A model generated the notes under the pieces. The model was given only the letters and a program-made list of their open reading frames with translations, was not told the origin of the DNA and did no database searches. A DNA stretch of 64,000 nucleotides from Dysgonomonas mossii (lineage in GTDB: Bacteria; Bacteroidota; Bacteroidia; Bacteroidales; Dysgonomonadaceae), in assembly GCF_004569505.1 (NCBI RefSeq), contig NZ_SPPK01000002.1:124001-188000 (forward strand), given 5' to 3'. The position numbers were made by a program, and so were the translations under genes. Of the stretch, positions 55,000 through 63,553 are shown piece after piece. Each line of letters begins with the position of its first letter. Within the stretch, counting starts at the first letter, position 1.

Positions 55000-56382
55000 T
55001 TACGGATTAAGACGATTTAAGCGACCTCTCCAAATCTCTTTGACTGGTGTAGATCCTGTTTTTGGTATTCCGCCGAATATCCAAATATAGTTCTCACTAT
55101 CTACTATTACCGATTGCCCCGAGGCTTTAGGTATACTTGTACTTAAACTTTCTTTGGATGGAGCTAAAATCCATTTAACGCCCATGCTGTCACTTTTATA
55201 TAGTATATTTCCGGTTAGCGCAAACAAGTAGGTGTCGTATGAGAAACAACTGATACCGTCATTCGCACCGAATAGTAAGTTAACTTGATTTGAACCTAGT
55301 TCCAGAAGATTGTCATCTCCCGCACGTAAAGACCATGTGAGGTTCGATTGCTGATTGTTGAACCCTCTACCTCCTGTGATGGTTAGCACATTGCTGCTCA
55401 GATTTGCCCTGTTGATAAAAGTAACCGGAGAGAAATCTGAAACCGGAAAGCTTTGGCTTATTTCGTTCGAGAATGGATTGCTGCTTAAGTTCTTCACAAC
55501 AACTAACGTTTGCATGTCTGCTGTTTTAGCGAAGTAGTATTTACCGCCTTGTTCCGTAGCTACTAAGAGTGAATCTTTTGCTGCAGTGGCTCCCGGTAAT
55601 ACGCCATAAATAGCTTTTACTTCGTTATTCTTGGCTGTCCAATTGATACCGTCGTTAGAACTGTATGATTGATTGTTCTTGTCTACAACATAGAACGTAT
55701 TGTTGAATAGTGTTATACTTTCTATTACAATATTTGCAGCCGAAGGCCCTGTTGTTATTGGATTTTTAGACCATGCAAGAGCTCCTTTTGATGCTTTATA
55801 TACAGCTAGATTACCGTCTGCAATAGTAAATGTATAGAAATCGTTATCTTTCAATACTGTTTTTTGTTGTATTCCAACTGCATCTGGTAGTGTGGCTACC
55901 TTGTGCCATATAATTGTATCAGGGTCTATCTTGTGTATTCGTATATCGATTGTATATTCTCTGCTGTCAAGGCCATTTGCCGCATATACCTTGATTTTAG
56001 GATTTAATGCATAGTTGATAGAATCTGTACCGTTCCATTCTGCAATAGAATCGGGATATACAAGCTGAAGCTTACCGATACCGTAAGACGAATATGTGAG
56101 CGTTGTGGCAAATTTCTTTATTTTTGTTTTGTATGGCAATGAGTCTATGTTGTAAATGAGATTTCGACTCTGATCGATTGAAAATTTGGTGCTTGCCATT
56201 ATAGGATAGTTGACAGAGTCGATAGAAGATACCGCTATGGCTGACAACTTGAACGAATAAATCTGAGCATCGGCAGAACCGCCTTCAGTTGTAGTAGTCG
56301 TATTATTATCATTACAAGAACTTAATGCAATGAGTGAAAAAGTTACGAAAAGTAGTAGGTAAGAAAATTTCTTCAACTTCAT
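55000..56382 (-). CDS. DUF6242 family lipoprotein
   Basis: A 460-residue lipoprotein (LIALSSC, then NDNNTTTTTEGG). After the anchor is a short Thr/Gly linker, then an N-terminal Ig-like domain (AQIYSFKLSAIAVSSID) and a second one ending in SREYTIDIRIHK. A seven-bladed-propeller-like region with repeated kelch- or Reg_prop-like strands follows (WHKVATLPDAVGI, SYSSNDGINWTAK, ENYIWIFGGIPKTGSTPVKE). No catalytic residues are recognised. It may be a surface binding protein. It stands between ribD and the DUF6089 gene, without a clear functional tie. Confidence 0.7.
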   Translation of the reverse strand: MKLKKFSYLLLFVTFSLIALSSCNDNNTTTTTEGGSADAQIYSFKLSAIAVSSIDSVNYPIMASTKFSIDQSRNLIYNIDSLPYKTKIKKFATTLTYSSYGIGKLQLVYPDSIAEWNGTDSINYALNPKIKVYAANGLDSREYTIDIRIHKIDPDTIIWHKVATLPDAVGIQQKTVLKDNDFYTFTIADGNLAVYKASKGALAWSKNPITTGPSAANIVIESITLFNNTFYVVDKNNQSYSSNDGINWTAKNNEVKAIYGVLPGATAAKDSLLVATEQGGKYYFAKTADMQTLVVVKNLSSNPFSNEISQSFPVSDFSPVTFINRANLSSNVLTITGGRGFNNQQSNLTWSLRAGDDNLLELGSNQVNLLFGANDGISCFSYDTYLFALTGNILYKSDSMGVKWILAPSKESLSTSIPKASGQSVIVDSENYIWIFGGIPKTGSTPVKEIWRGRLNRLNP

Positions 56383-56414
56383 TATTTTAATCAGTTTTAT
56401 TCAATATCAATGTG

Positions 56415-56422
56415 CAAAAATA
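56415..56422 (-). promoter_or_regulatory. Possible -7 box of the DUF6242 gene
   Basis: The minus strand reads TATTTTTG, 32 bases before the start codon. The nearest upstream TTTG is 25 bases away, longer than usual. Confidence 0.35.
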
Positions 56423-56475
56423 GAAAGAATTTCGGCTTATGCGTCAACAAATCTAATATTTATATAATTTTATGG

Positions 56476-57522
56476 TTAGGCTAAACGTATATGAATGTGT
56501 TTAGAAGCCCCCCAATTTATTTCATTTAAGATATGCCCCGCAATGATGGGAGCTCGTACTCCATTGTTGAATGTAATGCCCGAAATTTCTATGAAGGCTT
56601 CATCCCACAATCGTTTATCTATAATACTTTGAAGCAATTCTTGTCCTCCCTCAACGAGTACCGAAATGATTTTCCGCTTTTTGAGTGTCGTGAATATATT
56701 CTCCAACAGGTTTTCGTCGAATGGAATTTGGATGAAAGTAACTTTCTCCAGCTTCGGAAAAGACTCCTTTTCGGTGAATACAAGCGTTTCTACTTTTCCA
56801 TCAAAAATCGTATAATCGAGCGGTATGCGTCCTTGCCTGTCGAGTATGACACGTACGGGGTTTTTTCCATACCAATGTCGTGTCGTAAGCGACGGATTGT
56901 CTTTTATTGCCGTATTTGTACCTATCATAATTGCAGGAACAACTGCTCTTTTCTTATGTACAAGCATTTTCGAAAACTCATTCGATATCGGCGTTGGCTG
57001 AGGAATGTCTTTCTCGCCTCTGGCTTTGTCTATAAAACCATCCTGAGTCTGTGCCCACTTGAGGTATATATATGGTCTGCCTTTTGTTTGTATGGTAAAG
57101 AACTCTTTGTTTAGCTCCCATGCTTCCCGCTCCAATATTCCTACATCAACCTTTATACCGGCATCTTGCAGCATCTTTATTCCTCGTCCCGAAACAGCAG
57201 GGTAGGGGTCGAGACATGCGATTACTACATGCGGAATCTGGTTGTCGATAATCAGTTGTGCACATGGAGGTGTTTTTCCTTGATGTGCACATGGTTCGAG
57301 TGATACATAGATGGTAGACTCTTTGAGCAATGATTTGTCTTTCACGCTGGCGATGGCGTTCACTTCGGCATGGGCTTTGCCATACTCACGGTGGAAGCCT
57401 TCTCCTATTATCTTATCGTTGTGAACTACTACAGCACCCACCATCGGATTGGGACTTACAAATCCTTTTCCATTGAGAGCCAGTTGCAGGCAACGATACA
57501 TATATTTTTCGTCAACAGTCAT
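56476..57522 (-). CDS. ribD: Bifunctional riboflavin biosynthesis deaminase/reductase RibD
   Basis: A 348-residue enzyme for steps two and three of riboflavin synthesis. The N-terminal cytidine-deaminase-type domain has zinc ligands in HAEVNAIASV and EPCAHQGKTPPCAQL. The C-terminal reductase domain contains WAQTQDGFIDKARG, ISNEFSKMLVHKKR and ISVLVEGGQELLQSIID. The length is normal. No other riboflavin gene is adjacent, and no FMN riboswitch sequence was found in the 74 bases before it. It lies downstream of ridA. Confidence 0.96.
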   Translation of the reverse strand: MTVDEKYMYRCLQLALNGKGFVSPNPMVGAVVVHNDKIIGEGFHREYGKAHAEVNAIASVKDKSLLKESTIYVSLEPCAHQGKTPPCAQLIIDNQIPHVVIACLDPYPAVSGRGIKMLQDAGIKVDVGILEREAWELNKEFFTIQTKGRPYIYLKWAQTQDGFIDKARGEKDIPQPTPISNEFSKMLVHKKRAVVPAIMIGTNTAIKDNPSLTTRHWYGKNPVRVILDRQGRIPLDYTIFDGKVETLVFTEKESFPKLEKVTFIQIPFDENLLENIFTTLKKRKIISVLVEGGQELLQSIIDKRLWDEAFIEISGITFNNGVRAPIIAGHILNEINWGASKHIHIRLA

Positions 57523-57596
57523 TCTTTTGAGTTTCTACAACAGAGAAACGCAATTATTACGAGGTTATTTTACTGTAAAGATTTTTTTATAAAATA

Positions 57597-57974
57597 TTAT
57601 TTGGCTGCGATTACTTCTATCTCCACCAATGCTCCTTTTGGCAGGTCTTTGACAGCAAAAGCCGAACGTGCGGGGAATGTTCCCGAAAACTGTGTAGCAT
57701 ACACCTCGTTCATTGCCCCAAAGTGAGCTATGTCGTTTAGCAATACGGTAGTTTTTACAATATTGTCGGTTGTAAGACCTGCTTCGGTAAGGATCGCTTT
57801 AATGTTTTTGAAACATTGTTCGGTTTGTTCCTTAGCGCCGCCTTCGGGAAAATCACCCGTTGCCGGATCGATAGGAAGTTGTCCGGAAAGAAATACCATC
57901 CCATTTACTTCTATAGCCTGGCTGTATGGCCCTATTGCCGCAGGTGCATTATTCGTTGAAATTATTTTTTTCAT
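57597..57974 (-). CDS. ridA: RidA family reactive-intermediate deaminase
   Basis: A 125-residue trimeric enzyme that hydrolyses reactive 2-aminoacrylate-type enamines. Family residues are GPYSQAIEVNGMVFLSGQLP at the N-side, the substrate-binding Arg in FPARSAFAVKDLP, and the Glu in VEIEVIAAK at the C-terminus. The length is exactly typical. It precedes ribD by 74 bases and follows rlmB by 26 bases, so co-transcription is plausible. Confidence 0.95.
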   Translation of the reverse strand: MKKIISTNNAPAAIGPYSQAIEVNGMVFLSGQLPIDPATGDFPEGGAKEQTEQCFKNIKAILTEAGLTTDNIVKTTVLLNDIAHFGAMNEVYATQFSGTFPARSAFAVKDLPKGALVEIEVIAAK

Positions 57975-58000
57975 TGTATGCTGAGTTTGAATGATGAAAA

Positions 58001-58741
58001 TTATTTTATGCCCTTCTGACGTATCACTTCATAAATCAGTACTCCGGCTGCAACAGATACATTGAGTGAGCCTATTGTGCCGAATTGAGGTATTTTTACA
58101 AGATTGTCTGCTATTCGCAAATTGTCGTTCGATACTCCCGTGTCTTCTGCACCCATCACAAAAGCTATAGGGCCTGAGTAGTCTACAGATGTATAGTCAT
58201 CAGCACCACGCTCGGTGGCTGCAACTACTTTTATTCCGCTATTTTTCAGGAATTGAATTGCATTGGTAAGGCTTTGCTCCTTGCATACAGGGATTTTGAG
58301 CAATGCTCCTGCTGATGTTTTTATGGCATCGGCATTTACGGTTACACTACCCTTTGCCGGTATAACGATTGCATCTACACCCGCTACTTCACACGTACGT
58401 GCAATGGCTCCGAAGTTGCGCACATCGGTGATTCCATCCAGTACTAGAATGAAGGGGTCTTTCCCCTGCTCGTACAAGAAAGGAATAATATCTTCGATAT
58501 GCTCGTATGTGATAGCCGAAAGGAAGGCAATTACCCCCTGGTGGTTTTTGCGTGTAAAACGGTCGAGGCGTTCGTTGGGTACACGTTGCACCGCAATGTC
58601 TCGTGATTTTAGCAAAGCAAACAATTCTTTCGAAAGGTCTCCTTGAAGTTCACGTTTTACAATTACTTTATCTATTTCTTTTCCGGCTTCTATGGCTTCT
58701 ATTATAGCACGTATGCCGAAAATCATTTCTTTCTCTTTCAT
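58001..58741 (-). CDS. rlmB: 23S rRNA 2'-O-ribose methyltransferase, TrmH/RlmB family
   Basis: A 246-residue SPOUT methyltransferase that methylates a guanosine ribose in 23S rRNA (G2251 in E. coli). An N-terminal L30e-like RNA-binding domain (FGIRAIIEAIEAGKEIDKV) is joined to the knotted domain with LDGITDVRNFGAIARTCEVA, FVMGAEDTGVS and SLNVSVAAGVLIYE. The length fits RlmB, although related TrmH enzymes with other rRNA or tRNA sites cannot be excluded. It is 26 bases from ridA. Confidence 0.9.
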   Translation of the reverse strand: MKEKEMIFGIRAIIEAIEAGKEIDKVIVKRELQGDLSKELFALLKSRDIAVQRVPNERLDRFTRKNHQGVIAFLSAITYEHIEDIIPFLYEQGKDPFILVLDGITDVRNFGAIARTCEVAGVDAIVIPAKGSVTVNADAIKTSAGALLKIPVCKEQSLTNAIQFLKNSGIKVVAATERGADDYTSVDYSGPIAFVMGAEDTGVSNDNLRIADNLVKIPQFGTIGSLNVSVAAGVLIYEVIRQKGIK

Positions 58742-58819
58742 TCTGTTATATTTAGGGTCGCAGACCTATTTGTTATTTTTTGTATGTGTGGCAACTACTA
58801 TTCGTTGATAATGATAATG

Positions 58820-60505
58820 TTATACTAAATTTTTCGGGTTGCCTACCTCTCGTCTTTGCAATGCTAATTTACTTTTTTTGTATCCATATCCAAAATATAT
58901 GATCAATCCGATTGCAAGCCATATAAGGAACATTACCCAGTTAGACCATCCCAACTCTGTCATCAGATATAAATTGGTAAGGATTCCCAATACGGGTAGC
59001 AACGAAAACTTATACCTGAATGCCGCAACAGACAATCCCAACCATATAGCCCAAAAGACTATCAGTAAGGGTTTGCTGACAATAACTTCTGTATAATCGG
59101 TTTTACCAATAAACAAAGATACTCCAACTATGAATAATATAAAAATGATATATTGCCCATTTATGTAGGGAACCTTAAATTTAGCCTTTTTACTTTCTCC
59201 TTTATGATCGAGAAACAGTACTCCCGAACACACAAGGATAAATGCAAAGAATGTACCTACGCTGGTAAGATCGACTACAAATTGCATGTCGAGAAACAAT
59301 GAAGGTATACAGACTACAATCCCTGTAATAATAGTGGAGAAGGACGGAGTCTTATATTTGGGATGAATTTTCGAGAACTTAGGCCATAGCAATCCGTCGC
59401 GGCTCATTGTCATCCATATACGGGGTTGCCCGATCTGGAAGACGAGTATTGCGCTTGTGATGGCAATTATCGCTGTAAAAGATATTACCCCTGCCACAAA
59501 GTCCATATTTACCAATTGGAATACGTATGCTAAAGGGTCGTCTACACCCAAGTTTTTATAGTTTACCATTCCCGTGAGTACAAGTGCTATTGCAACATAC
59601 AATATGGTACATATCCCCAAGCAGTAGAGCATTGCACGCGGCATGTCCCGTTGTGGATTTTTGCTTTCTTCGGCTGTGGTAGATATCGAATCGAAGCCGA
59701 TGAAGGCAAAGAAGACAGCAGCCACACCCCCGAGAACCCCTTGTATGCCATTTGGTGCAAAAGGAGACCAGTTTTCGGGTTTTACAAAAAATGCTCCGAT
59801 AAGGATTACGGCAAGTATTATTCCTATTTTGAGATATACCAATAAATTATTGAGCGTTTTAGATTCCTTTATCCCCAAGAAGACAAGAAAAGTAAGTGCG
59901 GTAACTACAAGTCCCGCAGGCAGGTTGATCAATATTTTTGAGCCGAAAAGTTCGGGGGCATTCTGATATATTTGGGCAGCCTTTAGTATGTGTGCAGGCA
60001 GGTCTGTACCTCCATGCAGTACTGCATTATGGGCTTTGTACGCCGTGGCGTATCCTATGGCGAGCCAGTCGGGCCACTGTATGCCAAACCCTTGCAGCAG
60101 GGTGGTGAAATATTCAGACCACGAAATTGCTATCACCATATTTGATACAGCATATTCGAGTATCAGTGCCCAGCCTATTGTCCATGCAAATATTTCGCCT
60201 AACGACACATAGGTGTATGTGTACGCACTTCCACTCACTGATATCATAGATGCAAACTGAGCATAACACAACGCTGTGAAGATACAGGCTATGGCAACAA
60301 AAACAAAAAGGAGCGACACTGCCGGTCCTCCATGAAAAGCTGCACGCCCTATCGTGCTGAAAATACCTGCGCCTACAATCGCAGCAATACCGAAAAGCGT
60401 CAGGTCTCTCACACCGAGTACTCTTTTCATTCCCGAGCCGATAGAATCGCCCTCGCCGGAGATGCTATCGATGTTCTTTTTTCTTATAAAAGAATTTAAA
60501 TTCAT
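58820..60505 (-). CDS. APC family amino-acid permease (cationic amino acid transporter-like)
   Basis: A 561-residue inner-membrane transporter with about 12-14 helices. The first helix holds the substrate-binding glycine motif FGIAAIVGAGIFSTIG, and helix 6 region reads AAVFFAFIGFDSISTTAEES. This is the CAT/YfnA-like pattern, often importing arginine, lysine or other amino acids by proton exchange. The long C-terminal part with extra helices is also CAT-like. The substrate is not determinable from sequence. It stands alone between rlmB and the GNAT gene. Confidence 0.92.
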   Translation of the reverse strand: MNLNSFIRKKNIDSISGEGDSIGSGMKRVLGVRDLTLFGIAAIVGAGIFSTIGRAAFHGGPAVSLLFVFVAIACIFTALCYAQFASMISVSGSAYTYTYVSLGEIFAWTIGWALILEYAVSNMVIAISWSEYFTTLLQGFGIQWPDWLAIGYATAYKAHNAVLHGGTDLPAHILKAAQIYQNAPELFGSKILINLPAGLVVTALTFLVFLGIKESKTLNNLLVYLKIGIILAVILIGAFFVKPENWSPFAPNGIQGVLGGVAAVFFAFIGFDSISTTAEESKNPQRDMPRAMLYCLGICTILYVAIALVLTGMVNYKNLGVDDPLAYVFQLVNMDFVAGVISFTAIIAITSAILVFQIGQPRIWMTMSRDGLLWPKFSKIHPKYKTPSFSTIITGIVVCIPSLFLDMQFVVDLTSVGTFFAFILVCSGVLFLDHKGESKKAKFKVPYINGQYIIFILFIVGVSLFIGKTDYTEVIVSKPLLIVFWAIWLGLSVAAFRYKFSLLPVLGILTNLYLMTELGWSNWVMFLIWLAIGLIIYFGYGYKKSKLALQRREVGNPKNLV

Positions 60506-60592
60506 CTATGTAAATATTCCTTTTCTATATTATAAAGAATTTGCAGATATAACAGGAAGCTTAATTTATATCGCTAATTATAATTTTGATTT

Positions 60593-61528
60593 TTATAAAT
60601 TGATTGTATAAATGTCATATACTGTGGCTCTCGCTCCAAAGCCTTCTTTTTGCTCTATGAGCCCCTCGTTGAGATACAATCCGTTGTCTTCGGTGGAAAC
60701 CCCATAGTCGAAGTATTTCTTGTCGGGATATGCTTCACTTATTATATGGTCTACCAGCAAATCTGTAGCTCCCTTTTTCTTTCCCTCGTCTGATGCTGCA
60801 ATGTATTGGATATGTGCAACTGTTTTGGTTTCGAAAATAAGGCAGCCTGCAACTATATCCTTATCCGCATTTTTTACGGTAAAGAGATGTATGTTTTTCG
60901 GGAATTTCTTTTTCAATAAAAGAATTTCTTCCAAAGAATGCACCGGCTGTTTGTTGTATCGTGTTTGCAGATTATGTTCCAAGATTTTCCAAAAACCTTC
61001 CCAATTGTCAGATTTCTTTACTTTCAGATCACTCTTTTCTGCTTTTTTTATTCCTCGTTTTCGGAGTTCAGAATATTTTATTTTTTCGGAGATAAGTATC
61101 GACGATGATATATTCCGTTCTGTAAGCTCCGCTTTGTTGCGAAAGAGGGCATACAGGTCTTCTTCTGCGGGTTGCTGATGATAGATATGAGGAATAGCTT
61201 TGTAAACAATCTTCTTTATCCCTTGCCTGCGAAATGTGACGGTCAGGTATTCAAATGCAGATAATATATTTTTTGCTTTTGTATCCTTACTCATTATCAT
61301 ACCGCCGTATGTCAATCCCTTGTGAGAATAAAACACTTTGTTTTCGAGATGTCCCGGCAGAAGGGCAATCAATTTCCCTTTTTCGAAGAAGAGTAGAGAA
61401 TAGTCTTTAAAGCGGTTGCCGTGATATTCTATAAAATCCCGATATAAAAGAAATGTGCCATTTTTCGAATTGCGAACAAAATTATCCCATTCGAGCTTGA
61501 AGTCGGGCGTGTATATTTTAATTTCCAT
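60593..61528 (-). CDS. GNAT/FemAB-like N-acyltransferase
   Basis: A 311-residue soluble acyltransferase with two GNAT-like halves. The N-half contains NGTFLLYRDFIEYHGNRFKD and GLTYGGMI; the C-half has VAGCLIFETKTVAHIQYIAA and FDYGVSTEDNGLYLNEGL. This layout is seen in Bacteroidetes acyltransferases encoded beside FdtA/QdtA-type cupins, which act on amino-deoxysugars, and more distantly in peptidoglycan FemABX enzymes. It overlaps the cupin gene by 11 bases, so the two are surely co-expressed. The acceptor is unknown. Confidence 0.72.
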   Translation of the reverse strand: MEIKIYTPDFKLEWDNFVRNSKNGTFLLYRDFIEYHGNRFKDYSLLFFEKGKLIALLPGHLENKVFYSHKGLTYGGMIMSKDTKAKNILSAFEYLTVTFRRQGIKKIVYKAIPHIYHQQPAEEDLYALFRNKAELTERNISSSILISEKIKYSELRKRGIKKAEKSDLKVKKSDNWEGFWKILEHNLQTRYNKQPVHSLEEILLLKKKFPKNIHLFTVKNADKDIVAGCLIFETKTVAHIQYIAASDEGKKKGATDLLVDHIISEAYPDKKYFDYGVSTEDNGLYLNEGLIEQKEGFGARATVYDIYTINL

Positions 61529-62252
61529 CCTGACGGTATTTGATGAAATCTGAATAAGAATGAATGTAATTCATAGGATCATACTCGTCGGATGCTAATG
61601 CCATACATCTTGCATTCGGCGAATACTCTGTCTCTACCGCCCATATACCCGGAGGAATATGAAGCCCGTAAGAAGAGCTATCAAGGGTGACTGTTTTTTT
61701 ATTTATCCCGTCATTCAACTCTACTTCGAAATTGCCCTTTATGGCGATCAGTATTTCGTGACAAAGCTTATGGGCATGCATCCCTCTTCTTTCTCCTGCG
61801 GGGATATCATAGATATAGAAAACCCGCTTTACGGTAAAGGGGATATAGTTTGCTATATTTTTATTCTCCTCCAGAGGGATAAGCGCACAATCTGATACTG
61901 CATATTTTTTTGACGAAGAAGCCTTTTTAGTTGAAGTTATAGATTTCTTATCAGATGATATAATCAAACCTATTGCATTTTCCGATATGCATTTTATCTC
62001 GCCTTTGTCTTGAGTATAAAATGCTTGGTGAGGTTTATCGAGTGTATATCTTTTATTGTGAACGGATATTTCTACAACGCCTTGCAAAGCAATCAATATC
62101 TGTTCGTTCTTTTCTAAGTCTTGCTTTTGCGTAATCAGCGAAACACAAGAGATATCGAACGGTATATGCTGCCCTATTTCGGCAAAGGTAAGCTTGCCCC
62201 GATGGTCTGTGATGGTTGGTAATTCGATAAAACTGTCTCTCTCCATATCCAT
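61518..62252 (-). CDS. Double-cupin protein of the FdtA/WxcM-like sugar ketoisomerase type
   Basis: A protein of about 244 residues with two tandem cupin domains. The C-terminal one (FYIYDIPAGERRGMHAHKLC, IPPGIWAVETEYSP, ASDEYDPMNYIHSYSDF) matches WxcM/FdtA dTDP-4-keto-6-deoxyglucose ketoisomerases. The N-terminal one (LPTITDHRGKLTFAEIGQHI) is similar in layout but lacks the His-rich motif and seems inactive. The start at 62252 forms TAATG with the upstream stop; a TTG at 62264 is less likely. It overlaps the GNAT gene and probably modifies a nucleotide sugar for surface glycan. No sugar-nucleotide synthase lies in the window. Confidence 0.75.
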   Translation of the reverse strand: MDMERDSFIELPTITDHRGKLTFAEIGQHIPFDISCVSLITQKQDLEKNEQILIALQGVVEISVHNKRYTLDKPHQAFYTQDKGEIKCISENAIGLIISSDKKSITSTKKASSSKKYAVSDCALIPLEENKNIANYIPFTVKRVFYIYDIPAGERRGMHAHKLCHEILIAIKGNFEVELNDGINKKTVTLDSSSYGLHIPPGIWAVETEYSPNARCMALASDEYDPMNYIHSYSDFIKYRQDGN

Positions 62253-63553
62253 TATCTTAGCCAAGGTTCAGGATTCATCTTGTTTGTACCTTGCCAGAGT
62301 TGGAAGTGCATTTGAGAGTAGCCCGTGTCGGGATCGGTATATACTTTACCCAACGACTGACCTGTTTTTACGGTATCACCTTGTTTCACATATATGCTCT
62401 GTATATTGCCATAGAAAGTGTAATAGTTTCCATGACGGACAATGATACAGGTGTTGTATCCCGGAATTGCGGCTACGTAAGTTACTTCACCATTAAATAC
62501 GGATTTGGCATCGGCTCCCGCTTGAGATCGGATGTCTATACCTCCGCTCGAGGTGGTTACATTCCATTTGCTGTGCTGGTGTGTACCAAAACGTGTGGTA
62601 ATGGTTGCGTTTCCAGATATAGGGTAGGGAAGTCTACCCTTATTTGCCGCAAAGTTGTTCGATAATGTTATATTTTCGGGAGTAGAAGTGGCAACCGGAG
62701 TGCGTGTTGTTGTTCTGCTTTCACTCGATCTAGTCCGATTCTTACTCTTATTATTCGTTGTCGCATTATTATTTTTCGCTGCTTCTGCACGCGCTTTTTC
62801 TTCGGCTATTCGTTTTGCTTCACGTTCCTGACGGGCTACCTCTTCGGCGATGAGCTTCGCTATCTGTCTGTCGAGGGCTTCGGCTTGATTTCTCTTCTGA
62901 GTCAGTATTTTTTGGAGGTCTTTCTGTTTGCTTTGTGCTTCGCTAACCTCTTGCTGATAATTTGTTTCTTCTTTCTTTAGCTTGTCTTGTTCCGAAGAGC
63001 GAAGATTGATTAGCGTCACCTTTTCGGTCTTTACTTTCTTCAACGCTTCTTTTCTTTCTTTGAGCGTTTCGCTCTTTTCTTTAATCTCGTCAGCCTGCTG
63101 GCTTCTCCACTCCGAGTATTCTCTCAGATAACGCATTCTTCGGTACGACTCGGTGAGTGATTTGCCCGATAGGATAAACAGCAATTTGTTTTCTCCTTGC
63201 CTGTTGCGCTGCATGGCATCGATGGCTTTGGCGTAATTGGCTTGCTTTGCTTTCAGCTCGGCTTCGAGGATTACAATTTCCTTCCCTATCTGTATTTCTT
63301 CGGCAGAGATACCGCTCACCTCCTGTTCGAGAAGTCCTAATACTTTTTGGCGCGAAAATATTTGGTTCGAGATCAGCTTTATTCTGTCTAGCAGGTTTGT
63401 TGTTGTTTTCTTTGTTTCACGCAGTAGCTTGTCTGTGTTTGAAATCTCACGCAGGGCATCTTTCCTTTGCTGCTCCAGTTCTTTTATTTTGGCTGTTTGA
63501 GCAAAAGAAGAAATACTAATGACGAGTGTGAGTAAGAGAAGTGTTTTTCTCAT
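62252..63553 (-). CDS. EnvC-like murein hydrolase activator (degenerate LytM/M23 domain)
   Basis: A 433-residue secreted protein. The signal peptide (LLLLTLVISISSFAQ) is followed by a long coiled coil, about 20-255, rich in Lys, Glu and Gln. A Thr/Ser/Asn linker and a C-terminal LytM/M23 domain follow (GEVTYVAAIPGYNTCIIVRH, VKQGDTVKTGQSLGKVYTD). The zinc-binding His-x3-Asp site has Ser in place of His (SGGID), and the HxH motif reads QMH. It should therefore activate amidases rather than cut peptidoglycan, as E. coli EnvC does at division. Its ATG overlaps the stop of the DUF4292 gene by 4 bases. Confidence 0.85.
   Translation of the reverse strand: MRKTLLLLTLVISISSFAQTAKIKELEQQRKDALREISNTDKLLRETKKTTTNLLDRIKLISNQIFSRQKVLGLLEQEVSGISAEEIQIGKEIVILEAELKAKQANYAKAIDAMQRNRQGENKLLFILSGKSLTESYRRMRYLREYSEWRSQQADEIKEKSETLKERKEALKKVKTEKVTLINLRSSEQDKLKKEETNYQQEVSEAQSKQKDLQKILTQKRNQAEALDRQIAKLIAEEVARQEREAKRIAEEKARAEAAKNNNATTNNKSKNRTRSSESRTTTRTPVATSTPENITLSNNFAANKGRLPYPISGNATITTRFGTHQHSKWNVTTSSGGIDIRSQAGADAKSVFNGEVTYVAAIPGYNTCIIVRHGNYYTFYGNIQSIYVKQGDTVKTGQSLGKVYTDPDTGYSQMHFQLWQGTNKMNPEPWLR

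Noticed and set aside
57523..57596. Possible FMN riboswitch upstream of ribD
   Set aside because: The gap is only 74 bases and lacks the conserved RFN-element sequences.
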